From JALUZX01 sp964561605 (GTDB taxonomy: Bacteria > Planctomycetota > UBA1135 > JALUZX01): a stretch of DNA of 64,000 bases. The notes under the pieces are model-generated. The model ran no database searches, was not told where the DNA came from, and worked only from the letters and a program-made list of their open reading frames with translations. The position numbers and the translations under genes are program-made. The first letter of the stretch is position 1. Each line of letters opens with the position of its first letter. Location: the NCBI GenBank assembly GCA_964561605.1, contig CAZLQD010000053.1, positions 141,379-205,378 of the forward strand, read 5' to 3'. Shown piece by piece: positions 35,164 to 42,661 of this stretch.

Positions 35164-36627
35164 TTACCACCACTGCAAAAGGACGGGCAAGGAAAGATCC
35201 AGTTTTCCTCCCCCGGCAGGCCCGAAAGCCTGGGCCGCCAGGAGGAGGGGGCCGGAGAAACCCGGCGGCGTGGGAAAGGCCTTCCGCCCTCCACCGGTCT
35301 TGTCGGCCCTCCCCAGGGGAAAGAGGAAGACCGGCCCCCCCTTCCAGAAGACCTCCCAGGGACCGCCCAGGGGAGTGGGAGGAAAGACCAGGGAAGGAAG
35401 GGCCTGGCCGGGCCCGGTGGGACCGGGAACCAGGAGGAGGAAAGCCTCCCGAGCGGGTTCCACGCCGGCCCAGTAGAAGAGAGGGTCCCCGGCCCCGGGG
35501 GAGAACCTGCCCCGGCGGGCCTCCTCCAGGAGGATCGCCGGCGCGGGAGGCAGGGGGAGGAAGGCCAGGGCCGAGACCCAACTGTCCGAAGATCCGCCCC
35601 CGAGGGAGCGTACGCCCAGGTGTTCTCCCGTGGTCTTCCCTTTTGAGCCCAGGTCCACGCCGGCGAAGGCGGCGGGGCTCCCCTTGCCCAGGGTGGAGCA
35701 AAGGGCCATGGCCCACCCCTTTCCCGAACCGCCGAAGACCAGGTTCGGAAGGGGACCCAGGGAAGGGGAAGAGGGAGGGAGGAAGGTCCCGCCCCGGGGA
35801 TCCAGGGCCAGGCAGGCCAGGTTCCCGATCTTCAGAAGGGGCTTTCCCGCCGAGGAGGCGAGCCCCGAGGCGGCCAGCATCTTGTCCAGGTCGGCCTCCC
35901 GGGCCGCCAGGACGACCGACCGGGGCTTCACGTCCTTCACGAGCCCCCGGGAGTCCAAGGTCATGGCCTTGGCGGGAAGGAAGCAGAGGTCTCCGTCCAG
36001 GACCTTGGGCCCGGGAAAGGGCTCGTCCAGGGCAAGGCTGAAGAAGAGGTTCCCCTGGGAGTCCAGGCAGAAGGCGTCCACGTCCAGGGTGGAGCTCTGG
36101 AACCCCAGGGCCTTGGCCAAGAGGGCACGGGAGAGGAAGACCTCCACCCTCCCGCCGGGGGCCCACCGGAAGATCTCCCCAGGCCCCAAGGTGACGCTCT
36201 TCCCTCCCTGGAAGGCTTTCCACTTCCTGGCGGTGACGCTCATCCAGAGGGAGCGGGGCCCTGGAACCTCTCCCTTTTCCCTCCTGCAAGGAGCCAGGCC
36301 GTCGATCTGTCCCACCACGAAGGCCGGGGTGTAGTCCCCCCTTCCATCGGGGTCGCCCCGGAAGGCGTGGAGGCTCTCCAGGGAGAGGAACTTCCTGGTG
36401 GTGAGCCCCCCTCCCTTCTTCCCCGGGAGGGCCAGGGCGATTTCCTGGTCGTCCAGGAACCCCAGGGGTCCGGCCCCTTTCCAGGCCCCCAGGAGCTGGG
36501 GTTCGTCGGGAACGAAGAGGAGGGCCCCGCTCTGGCCCCGTAAAAGAGGAGCCCAGAAGAAGAGCAGGAAGGCCAGAACCGGGGGGAAGAGCCGCCCCGA
36601 AACCCGGCCTGGAGAAGACCTGTCCAT
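35164..36627 (-). CDS. Secreted protein of unknown function
   Basis: A 487-residue protein with an N-terminal signal peptide (LFPPVLAFLLFFWAPLLRG); ATG 36627 lies 2 bases after the thioredoxin stop. The only internal pattern I see is a repeated unit, LDVDAFCLDSQGNLFFSLAL followed later by DGDLCFLPAKAMTL, which resembles a beta-structured repeat seen in secreted planctomycete-type proteins (recollection, not a search). The rest is beta-rich and proline-rich without catalytic motifs. Probable export to the envelope or outside, perhaps with disulfide bonds since a thioredoxin gene precedes it. Confidence 0.7.
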   Translation of the reverse strand: MDRSSPGRVSGRLFPPVLAFLLFFWAPLLRGQSGALLFVPDEPQLLGAWKGAGPLGFLDDQEIALALPGKKGGGLTTRKFLSLESLHAFRGDPDGRGDYTPAFVVGQIDGLAPCRREKGEVPGPRSLWMSVTARKWKAFQGGKSVTLGPGEIFRWAPGGRVEVFLSRALLAKALGFQSSTLDVDAFCLDSQGNLFFSLALDEPFPGPKVLDGDLCFLPAKAMTLDSRGLVKDVKPRSVVLAAREADLDKMLAASGLASSAGKPLLKIGNLACLALDPRGGTFLPPSSPSLGPLPNLVFGGSGKGWAMALCSTLGKGSPAAFAGVDLGSKGKTTGEHLGVRSLGGGSSDSWVSALAFLPLPPAPAILLEEARRGRFSPGAGDPLFYWAGVEPAREAFLLLVPGPTGPGQALPSLVFPPTPLGGPWEVFWKGGPVFLFPLGRADKTGGGRKAFPTPPGFSGPLLLAAQAFGPAGGGKLDLSLPVLLQWW

Positions 36628-36629
36628 CT

Positions 36630-36974
36630 TCACTCCAGGAGACCCTTCAATCTTTCCCGGAAGGCATCGAAGGTCTGGACCCCGACGATCCGGTCCTTCA
36701 CCCGGCCTTCCACCACGAGAAGGGACGTAGGGACGCCTTCTACGTCGAACCGTTTCACCAGGGCGGGATTCTCGTCGGCGTCCACCACGAGGACCTTCAG
36801 GTTCCGCCCCATTTCCCTGGCGATCCTGTCCAGGACGGGCTCGAGGGCCCGGCAGGGAGGACACCAGGAGGCGGTGAAGTTCAGGAGGAAGGGGCCCCGT
36901 TCCTGGAGGATCTCCTTCTCCAGGGCCTCTCCCCCGGTCTCATGGGCCTGGTATGCTGTCTCCTCGAAGGACAT
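36630..36974 (-). CDS. Thioredoxin
   Basis: A 114-residue cytoplasmic thioredoxin. The redox site is W37-C38-P39-P40-C41 (TASWCPPC), with CPPC instead of the usual CGPC, and cis-proline follows in EGVPTSLLVV. No signal peptide is visible. VLVVDADENPALVKRF is the standard central strand and helix. The WCPPC sequence is common in thioredoxin-like proteins and shifts the redox potential. It is divergent from a DsbD-N-like membrane protein gene, suggesting a disulfide-handling pair, though cytoplasmic placement makes that uncertain. Confidence 0.93.
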   Translation of the reverse strand: MSFEETAYQAHETGGEALEKEILQERGPFLLNFTASWCPPCRALEPVLDRIAREMGRNLKVLVVDADENPALVKRFDVEGVPTSLLVVEGRVKDRIVGVQTFDAFRERLKGLLE

Positions 36975-37150
36975 TCCGTTCTTCTCCGGCTCCCGGGGAC
37001 GAGGCCCGGGAGGGAAAAGAGGGGTCCCTCGCGGCCCGGCCCCGTCCTGGAAGGACGGAAAGATGTTACGATCTTTTGGGCCGCACCGGGCAGGGGTACC
37101 CGGAAAATTCGGCCAGGTGCACCAGTTTGGAACGAAACGAGATTCACACC

Positions 37151-38068
37151 ATGAAGGCCCATCCCTTCCGGTTTCTTCTGATCCTGACCCTCTTCCTCTT
37201 CCTGGCCTCCCCCGGCAGGCCCCAGTCCGACGGGGACCGCCCCGCCAAGGAAGGCTCCCAACCGTCCCAGCACGAACAGGGCCCCCCGGGGGACCTCCCC
37301 GTTCCCGAGGAGTTCCAGAACATGGAGAGCCTCCAGGGCCCCGAGAACCTGAGCGTCCAGGTCTTCACCGACCCCGATCCCCTTCCCCGGGGGGGCTCGG
37401 GAGCCATCTACATCCTCCTCAACATCGGGGAGGGCCGGTTCATCACCCGTGGGCAGGGGGAGACCTTCGTGAAGCCCCCCGCCAGGTCCGGGCCCTTCAC
37501 CCTGGGGAAGGCCTCCTGGCCTGCCCCGTCGGGGAATTTCCGCCACCCCGAATCCGGGGCTCCCGTCCCGGGCTGGACGGGCCAGGTCTTCCTGAAGATC
37601 CCCGTCCAGGTCTCCCCGGGAGCCCGGCTGGGCAAGACCCCGGTGAAGATCGATTTCCAATACAGGGTACTCTCCAGGAAGCCCCCCCTGGCGGGGATGG
37701 TGAACGTAGACCCCATCGAGCTCCAGGCCCGGGTGGGCCCGCCCCTCCCGAAGGTGGTCTTCCCCGGGAAAGGGGGCGCCTCCCCGGGAGGTCCCTCCCG
37801 TTCCGCCGCACCGAAAACGAAAGAAAGGCCATCCGGTCCGTCTTCCGGGAAGTCCCCCGGCGGAGAGGCCTCTTCCGGGAAGACCGGCGAGGGGAGGCTG
37901 GCGGCCGTGCCGGGAGCCGGACCGGCCTCGGCAGGGGAAGAAGGGGAGGAACCCGGCCTCCCGCCCCCCTCGGGAGGGTTTCCCGCCGGCGCCCCCCTGG
38001 TCTTCGCCGCCGCCGGAGTCCTGGTCCTCCTGGCCCTCTGGATCCTCTTCCGGGGGAAGAGGGCCTAG
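37151..38068 (+). CDS. Membrane-anchored protein with DsbD-N-like domain
   Basis: A 305-residue protein with signal peptide (FLLILTLFLFLASPG) and a C-terminal helix with LVFAAAGVLVLLALWILF before RGKRA. The central domain (about residues 60-190), with GSGAIYILLNIGEGRF and LKIPVQVSPGAR, looks like the immunoglobulin-like DsbD N-terminal/disulfide-corrector domain. The match is by eye and the usual Cys pair is absent, so it may be only a structural relative. A long Ser/Gly/Pro-rich linker precedes the anchor. The start ATG 37151 is the only one with a signal peptide. Confidence 0.5.
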   Translation: MKAHPFRFLLILTLFLFLASPGRPQSDGDRPAKEGSQPSQHEQGPPGDLPVPEEFQNMESLQGPENLSVQVFTDPDPLPRGGSGAIYILLNIGEGRFITRGQGETFVKPPARSGPFTLGKASWPAPSGNFRHPESGAPVPGWTGQVFLKIPVQVSPGARLGKTPVKIDFQYRVLSRKPPLAGMVNVDPIELQARVGPPLPKVVFPGKGGASPGGPSRSAAPKTKERPSGPSSGKSPGGEASSGKTGEGRLAAVPGAGPASAGEEGEEPGLPPPSGGFPAGAPLVFAAAGVLVLLALWILFRGKRA

Positions 38069-38102
38069 GCCCTTCCCCCGGCCGGCCTTTCCACCGGCCC
38101 GG

Positions 38103-38441
38103 TCAACCCCGGAATCTCCCGGGATAGCCCTTCTTCCGCCGCTTCCTTCCGGGCCGCCCCCGCCGCCCCTTCCTTCCCTGGTAGGAGCGTTTCTCCCCGG
38201 TCCTCTCCCTCCTCCGGGAGGGGGCTTCCGCCAGGCCCTCCATCCGGAAGGGATTCCCTTCCACCGGTTCCGTTCCGTTCCACTCTCCGCAGAAGAGGCA
38301 CCTGGACCGGGAAGAGGCGAGCCTCTCTGCGCAGGTGGCGGTGCAATCCACCGTATCGGGATGGATGTCGCAGGAGATCCTCTGCTTGTAGGGCTCTCCC
38401 CGGCAGGCGGGGCTGTAACAGGGACGGACGACTTCGATCAC
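38103..38441 (-). CDS. Small Cys-rich basic protein
   Basis: A 112-residue protein whose GTG at 38441 overlaps the nitrilase stop (GTGA), so it is translated with it. The N-terminal half has seven cysteines (CYSPAC; SCDIHP; DCTATC; CLFC), a spacing suggestive of zinc or disulfide binding. The C-terminal third is almost entirely Arg, Lys and Gly and looks nucleic-acid-binding or disordered. I recognise no family. Coupling and cysteine clustering make it more likely real than a chance frame. Confidence 0.5.
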   Translation of the reverse strand: MIEVVRPCYSPACRGEPYKQRISCDIHPDTVDCTATCAERLASSRSRCLFCGEWNGTEPVEGNPFRMEGLAEAPSRRRERTGEKRSYQGRKGRRGRPGRKRRKKGYPGRFRG

Positions 38442-39280
38442 TCCTGGTCCTCCCAGTCTTTCCAGATTTCTGCGTAGACGCCGGGCGCCCGGTCCCCCCG
38501 GAGAGGAAGTTCCTTCTCGGCCTTGTCCAGGGCGGCGAGGTCCACCCGGGCGGCGAGGACGCCCTCCTCTTCAGGATCCATCTCCGCCACCACCTCGCCC
38601 CAGGGGGAGACGAGGCAGGAGGAACCGGCGAAGCGGGTCATCTTGCCCGAAAGGGGACTCCTGTCCAGGCCGCACCTTCCGGAGGCGAGGAGGAAGCACT
38701 GGTTCTCCAGGGCCCGGACCCGGGCGAGGAGCCGGAAATGCTCCCGCCTGGCCAGGGGCCACTGGGCGGGGACGAGGAGGACCTGGACTCTCCGGGTGAA
38801 GTACCACCGGGTGAGTTCGGGGAAGCGAAGGTCGTAACAGACCACCATCCCGAGCCTGCCCAGGGAGGTGCGGGCCAGGAAGGGCCTTCTTCCGGGGGAG
38901 AAGAGCCTGTCCTCGCCGGCCCGGCGGAAGAGGTGGATCTTCCGGTACCACCCCAGGTGCCGACCCTTCTCCAGGAGGAAACCGGCGTTGTAGAGCCGGC
39001 CCCCCTCCTGGAGAGCCGTACTGCCTCCGATCACCAGGTCGAGCTCCCGGGAGAGGAGGAGGAGTTCTTCCTGGGCCCGGGAGGCCTCGGCCAGGACGTC
39101 CTCCTCCCCTGCCACGGGAAAGGAGGTGGCCCACATCTCGGGAAGGAGGGCGAGGCGGGCACCCCCGGCGGCGGCCTCCCGCAGAAGGGAGGCGGCCTTC
39201 CCCAGGTTGAAGGATGGGTCGCTCCGCTTCACGTCCCATTGGAGGGCGGCGGCGGAAAAGGATCCGGGCGGGCTGGACAT
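38438..39280 (-). CDS. Nitrilase/carbon-nitrogen hydrolase
   Basis: A 280-residue nitrilase-superfamily amidase from ATG 39280. The catalytic triad is E48 (LALLPEMWA), K114 (WYRKIHLF) and C148 (MVVCYDLRFPE). The dimer-type motif around FAGSSCLVSPWGEVVAE is normal. It resembles the omega-amidase/Nit1-Nit2 branch. Natural substrate unknown; omega-amidase (2-oxoglutaramate) or deaminated glutathione hydrolysis are possibilities. No Shine-Dalgarno sequence is clear. The gene is followed by the coupled Cys-rich protein. Confidence 0.9.
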   Translation of the reverse strand: MSSPPGSFSAAALQWDVKRSDPSFNLGKAASLLREAAAGGARLALLPEMWATSFPVAGEEDVLAEASRAQEELLLLSRELDLVIGGSTALQEGGRLYNAGFLLEKGRHLGWYRKIHLFRRAGEDRLFSPGRRPFLARTSLGRLGMVVCYDLRFPELTRWYFTRRVQVLLVPAQWPLARREHFRLLARVRALENQCFLLASGRCGLDRSPLSGKMTRFAGSSCLVSPWGEVVAEMDPEEEGVLAARVDLAALDKAEKELPLRGDRAPGVYAEIWKDWEDQE

Positions 39281-39288
39281 GACAGCCC

Positions 39289-39347
39289 GAAAAGATACCG
39301 GCGCGCCCGGGAGTCCTCCATCGTCCTCCCTCCCGGGATCGCGCCGG
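39289..39347 (-). terminator. Rho-independent-type terminator behind the HU gene
   Basis: Arms at 39298-39313 and 39330-39347 pair over 16 bases with a two-base bulge. Read on the minus strand the stem is followed by TATCTTTTC, a partial T tract. It lies between the HU stop (39375) and the nitrilase start (39280), so it should end the HU transcript. Confidence 0.6.
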
Positions 39348-39374
39348 CAGGAATCCTCCAGGGGACGTGCCCCC

Positions 39375-39833
39375 TCAGTCCAGGATCAGCTCCGGCCTGG
39401 GACAAGAGGCGTCCTGGGGCCCGTGGAGCTTGACGAGGAGGTTCTTGCTGGGCTTGAAGACCACCGTGCCCTTGTCGGGGACCTCCACGCTCTCACCCGT
39501 CTTGGGGTGCTTGTAGGCCCTTCCCTTCCTCGTGCGGCTCTCGAAGGTTCCGAAGCCCTTCACGGCGACCTTCCGCTTCTCCCTCAGGAGATCGGTTATG
39601 ACCCGCAAAACCGTATTCACGGTCCGCATGGCTCTCTTCCGGGAAATGCCGAGCCTCTCGGCGACGGTATCGGAGAGTTCCGCCTTGTTGGCCCAGCCGC
39701 TCGCCCAGCCCGGGCGGCATTCGCCGGTGGAAGAGGGTTTCGCCGTGACGGCGGCGGCTTCACCCGTCTCCTTTTCCTGCACGGCGATCCTGCCCGAAAG
39801 GACCATGGGCCCGTTCTGGTTCGTTCGCGTCAT
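39375..39833 (-). CDS. HU/IHF-family DNA-binding protein with N-terminal extension
   Basis: A 152-residue protein; ATG 39833 follows AGGAGGAAAAGGGG. Residues from about 48 form one HU domain: NKAELSDTVAERLGISRKRA, then GFGTFESRTRKGRAYKHP with the DNA-bending arm and TGESVEVPDKGTVVFKPSKNL. Ordinary HU is 90 residues. The 47-residue N-terminal stretch is polar and disordered-looking, and a 15-residue tail ends the protein. It has its own terminator and lies in a run of minus-strand genes after minD-like. Confidence 0.92.
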   Translation of the reverse strand: MTRTNQNGPMVLSGRIAVQEKETGEAAAVTAKPSSTGECRPGWASGWANKAELSDTVAERLGISRKRAMRTVNTVLRVITDLLREKRKVAVKGFGTFESRTRKGRAYKHPKTGESVEVPDKGTVVFKPSKNLLVKLHGPQDASCPRPELILD

Positions 39834-39937
39834 TTCCCCTTTTCCTCCTGTGCTGCAGCGGAATCCCTCGAAGAGGGACCTCCCCACGTCTTCCTACCCC
39901 TTTTCCCTTTTCCCCTTGCCGCCGCAGCCTCGGCGGG

Positions 39938-40699
39938 TCAGGTGGCCCGGATCTTCTCCAGCAAGGTGTCTTCCACCTTCTTCGCCACCTGTCCCAGGTA
40001 CCTGCTCACCACCGCATCTGGAAAGGAGAGCAGGTAGGGGGTCCGCTTCTGGACGGCCTTGTTCACGGCCGGATCCTCGGGAAGGAACCCCAGCAATTCT
40101 ATGTTCAACCCCAGGAACCGGTTGGTGCATCCCTGGAGCTTCTTGTAGACCGCTTCCGCTTCGTCCATGGAGAGGACCCGGTTCACCAGAAGGTGGAGTC
40201 CCCCCTTGTACCCTTCTGTGGTGATCACCTTCATGATCCCGTAGGCGTCGGCGATTGCCGCGAAATTGGGCGTGCACACCACCAGGGTGTGGTCGGAGAT
40301 CTTGATGAAGTCCGTCACCGACCTGGAGATCCCGGCGGCCGTATCTATGATGATGACGTCCACCCAGGGCGTGAGCTGGAGGACCGCATCCAGGATCTTC
40401 TGGCGCCCCGCCTCGTCCAGGTTGGCCATCTCCGCCACGCCGGAACCCCCGGAGATCATCCGCAGTCCCGCCGGTCCTTCCACGATCACCTCCGGCAGGT
40501 CCACTTTTCCGTCCACGTAATCCGAGAGGGTCTTCTCCGGCCTGGATCCGCAAAGGATGTGGGCGTTGGCGAGCCCGAGATCGGCGTCCAGGATCAGGGT
40601 CCTCCTCCCGCTCGAAGCGAGGGAGGTCCCCAAGTTGACTGCGAAGGAAGTCTTCCCCACGCCTCCCTTACCCGAAGTCACTGATAGGATCTGGGCCAT
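39938..40699 (-). CDS. MinD/FlhG-type P-loop ATPase
   Basis: A 253-residue SIMIBI ATPase. The deviant Walker A is SGKGGVGKTS with the signature first lysine, and switch motifs TLILDADLGLANAHIL and VIIIDTAAGISRSV follow. ATG 40699 is the first codon of the fold. It is closest to FlhG/YlxH and MinD-type proteins that position flagella, division or protein complexes. FlhF and a MinC partner are absent here, so I do not choose between those roles. The stop is 104 bases from the HU start. Confidence 0.93.
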   Translation of the reverse strand: MAQILSVTSGKGGVGKTSFAVNLGTSLASSGRRTLILDADLGLANAHILCGSRPEKTLSDYVDGKVDLPEVIVEGPAGLRMISGGSGVAEMANLDEAGRQKILDAVLQLTPWVDVIIIDTAAGISRSVTDFIKISDHTLVVCTPNFAAIADAYGIMKVITTEGYKGGLHLLVNRVLSMDEAEAVYKKLQGCTNRFLGLNIELLGFLPEDPAVNKAVQKRTPYLLSFPDAVVSRYLGQVAKKVEDTLLEKIRAT

Positions 40700-40900
40700 A
40701 TTCCCACGCCCTTTTCCAATGAAGCCTTCTCCCCTGGGAAACCACCTGGAAGGGCCGAGCCCACTTACACCCAGGCAAAAGGATTGTCGGAATCTGGAGG
40801 CCCGGACTTTGCTAAACTTGCCCCACCGGGAGCCAGCGGGAGGGCCAGATCGGGACAATCTTCCGGTTTCCCTCCGCCTCCTTCCCTGTTCTTCCCCCCC

Positions 40901-40929
40901 TTGAACTTTTTCCCCTCCCTCTCTATACA
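40901..40929 (+). promoter_or_regulatory. Near-consensus promoter of tRNA-Ala
   Basis: TTGAAC (40901-40906) and TATACA (40924-40929) are separated by the ideal 17 bases; the former matches four consensus bases and the latter four. The tRNA begins 17 bases after the -10. This is the best promoter in the window and sits exactly where a stable-RNA gene needs one. Confidence 0.7.
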
Positions 40930-40946
40930 GGGGCCTCGGCATGGCT

Positions 40947-41022
40947 GGGGACGTAGCTCAGCTGGGAGAGCGTGGCGTTCGCAATGCCAAGGTCGTGGGT
41001 TCGAATCCCATCGTCTCCACCA
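40947..41022 (+). tRNA. tRNA-Ala(CGC)
   Basis: A complete 76-base cloverleaf with encoded CCA. The acceptor stem GGGGACG/CGTCTCC contains G3:U70, the alanine identity pair. The D stem GCTC/GAGC, anticodon arm TGGCG-TTCGCAA-TGCCA with anticodon CGC, variable loop AGGTC and TPsiC arm GTGGG-TTCGAAT-CCCAT are regular. It reads GCG codons, common in a GC-rich genome. It lies between MinD-type and M64 peptidase genes. Confidence 0.97.
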
Positions 41023-41069
41023 GCCATCTCCTTCAGCACCAGTGATTTAGGAGCCCGCCCGCCCTCTCG

Positions 41070-42548
41070 TCACTCCAGGAAGAGCTCGATCCTCCGGGCG
41101 ATGGCCCTCTCACAGACCTTGCAGTAGGACCTCTCTTCGGGTGAGAAGGCGAACATCAGGCAGTGGAGGGAAGGCCTGTAGAGCCCCTTCGAGGCGTACC
41201 CCCCTCCTTCGAAGGCCCCGATCTTGTTCCAGTAGGGGCTCCTCTCCAGGAACTTCCTGAGGGCCTCCTTGTGGGCCTTCTTCAAGGCGGCGAGCTCCCT
41301 GCGGAGCCTTTCCCTCTCCTTCCCCGGGGCCGCCCGGCCGGCCTGGGCCTGGAGGGCCCTCTCCCGGCCCCGGAACTTCTCCTGGAGCCTTTCGTAGGCT
41401 TCCTTTCCCCAAGGCGTCGGAATGGGCGTTCCCGGCTCCACCAGGTCCTTCCACTTCAGGCGGGCCGGGTCCAGGAGGGCCGTCAGGTTGGGCACCCGGG
41501 GTTCCACCCCGGGGGGATAGAAATCGTTGTAGGCCACCCGGGCGGAATAGTATTCGTCCCCCAGCCCCCCGAAGGAGTGTCCCAGTTCGTGGAGGAAGAC
41601 CCTGTCGGGATCGGGGCCGTCGGCGGCGAAGATGCAGTAGAGGTTGTAGATCCCTCCTCCCCCGTAGCGTTTCTTGTTCACCACGATGGCCAGGGTGTCG
41701 TGGGGCACGGCGGCGGCCGTCTCCTGGACGGCCCGGTTCCGGAAGGTGAGGCAGTACCTGGGCAACCCGAAGGCGCAATGGGTGGCCTCCAGGGAGGTGT
41801 GCCGCCAGACGCCCCGGTCGGGCTCGTCGCACCCTTCCTCCAGGGAGGGCCGGAAGGCCCCCCAGACATTGATCCTGTCCCGGAAGCGGGAGAAGGGTCG
41901 CTGGGTGAAGAGGTATCCCGTGAAGCGTTCCACGTCGCGGCGGAATTTCTTCTCCTGGCCGCGGGTGTATCCTTCACCCAGGAAGGCCAGGTCCAGGCAC
42001 TTCCAGGGGGGGCCGGCCCGGTGGACCTGGAAGGAGATCACCCCCATGCCGGGCTTCTCCCGGTGGATCCTTTCGTCCCGGGGATCCAGGAGGACCTGCA
42101 GGAGGGACCGGGCCTTCCCGCCGGGATCCAGGGCAAGGACCCGGAAGGAGAGGGGTCTCTTCGGCATGGGAAGGAGGCAGGACTCCCGGAAGACCCGGAC
42201 CTTCCCCTTCCCGGCCTCGCCGGTGGTCTTGTATTCCCCGAAGATGCTGTCGAAGCCCCGGGAGAAGAGGAGTTCGCCCGAGGAGGGATCCCTCACTTCC
42301 ACCCTGTATCCGCCCAGGTCCAGGGGATCGACGAGACGGGACCTGGGACCTGCCCAGGGCCCTTGCATCCAGAGGGAGTCCGGGCAGATCCACTCCTCCT
42401 TCCCGTTCCCCCCGTGGAAGTAGTCCACCCTGAGAGAGGCGTCCCAGCGGAACCATTTCCCCGGGCCGGCCTCTTCTCCTCCCCCGGCGAAAGCCCAGGG
42501 GATCAGAAAGGCCGCGGTCCAGGCCAGGGCGAAGAAGAAAGTCTTCAT
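41070..42548 (-). CDS. M64-type (IgA-peptidase-like) secreted metallopeptidase
   Basis: A 492-residue zinc peptidase with signal peptide (FFFALAWTAAFLIPWAFA); ATG 42548 follows GGGAGGAGAAAGG. The zinc motif is HELGH (H320, H324) with the distal D331 in HSFGGLGDEY, the M64 hallmark. An N-terminal beta-sandwich of about 170 residues (the M64 N-terminal domain) precedes the catalytic part. Several cysteines suggest disulfides. It is secreted or envelope-bound. The family was named from an IgA-cleaving enzyme, but most members have unknown targets, so IgA cleavage should not be assumed. Confidence 0.9.
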   Translation of the reverse strand: MKTFFFALAWTAAFLIPWAFAGGGEEAGPGKWFRWDASLRVDYFHGGNGKEEWICPDSLWMQGPWAGPRSRLVDPLDLGGYRVEVRDPSSGELLFSRGFDSIFGEYKTTGEAGKGKVRVFRESCLLPMPKRPLSFRVLALDPGGKARSLLQVLLDPRDERIHREKPGMGVISFQVHRAGPPWKCLDLAFLGEGYTRGQEKKFRRDVERFTGYLFTQRPFSRFRDRINVWGAFRPSLEEGCDEPDRGVWRHTSLEATHCAFGLPRYCLTFRNRAVQETAAAVPHDTLAIVVNKKRYGGGGIYNLYCIFAADGPDPDRVFLHELGHSFGGLGDEYYSARVAYNDFYPPGVEPRVPNLTALLDPARLKWKDLVEPGTPIPTPWGKEAYERLQEKFRGRERALQAQAGRAAPGKERERLRRELAALKKAHKEALRKFLERSPYWNKIGAFEGGGYASKGLYRPSLHCLMFAFSPEERSYCKVCERAIARRIELFLE

Positions 42549-42661
42549 GGGAACCACCCTTTCTCCTCCCGCCCCGATCCCCCCGAGTTTGACGAAACCC
42601 GCCGGCTCCGCAAGGAGAACCGGCCCTCCCCGGGAGGCATCGCCGGAAGGACCGGTGCCCC

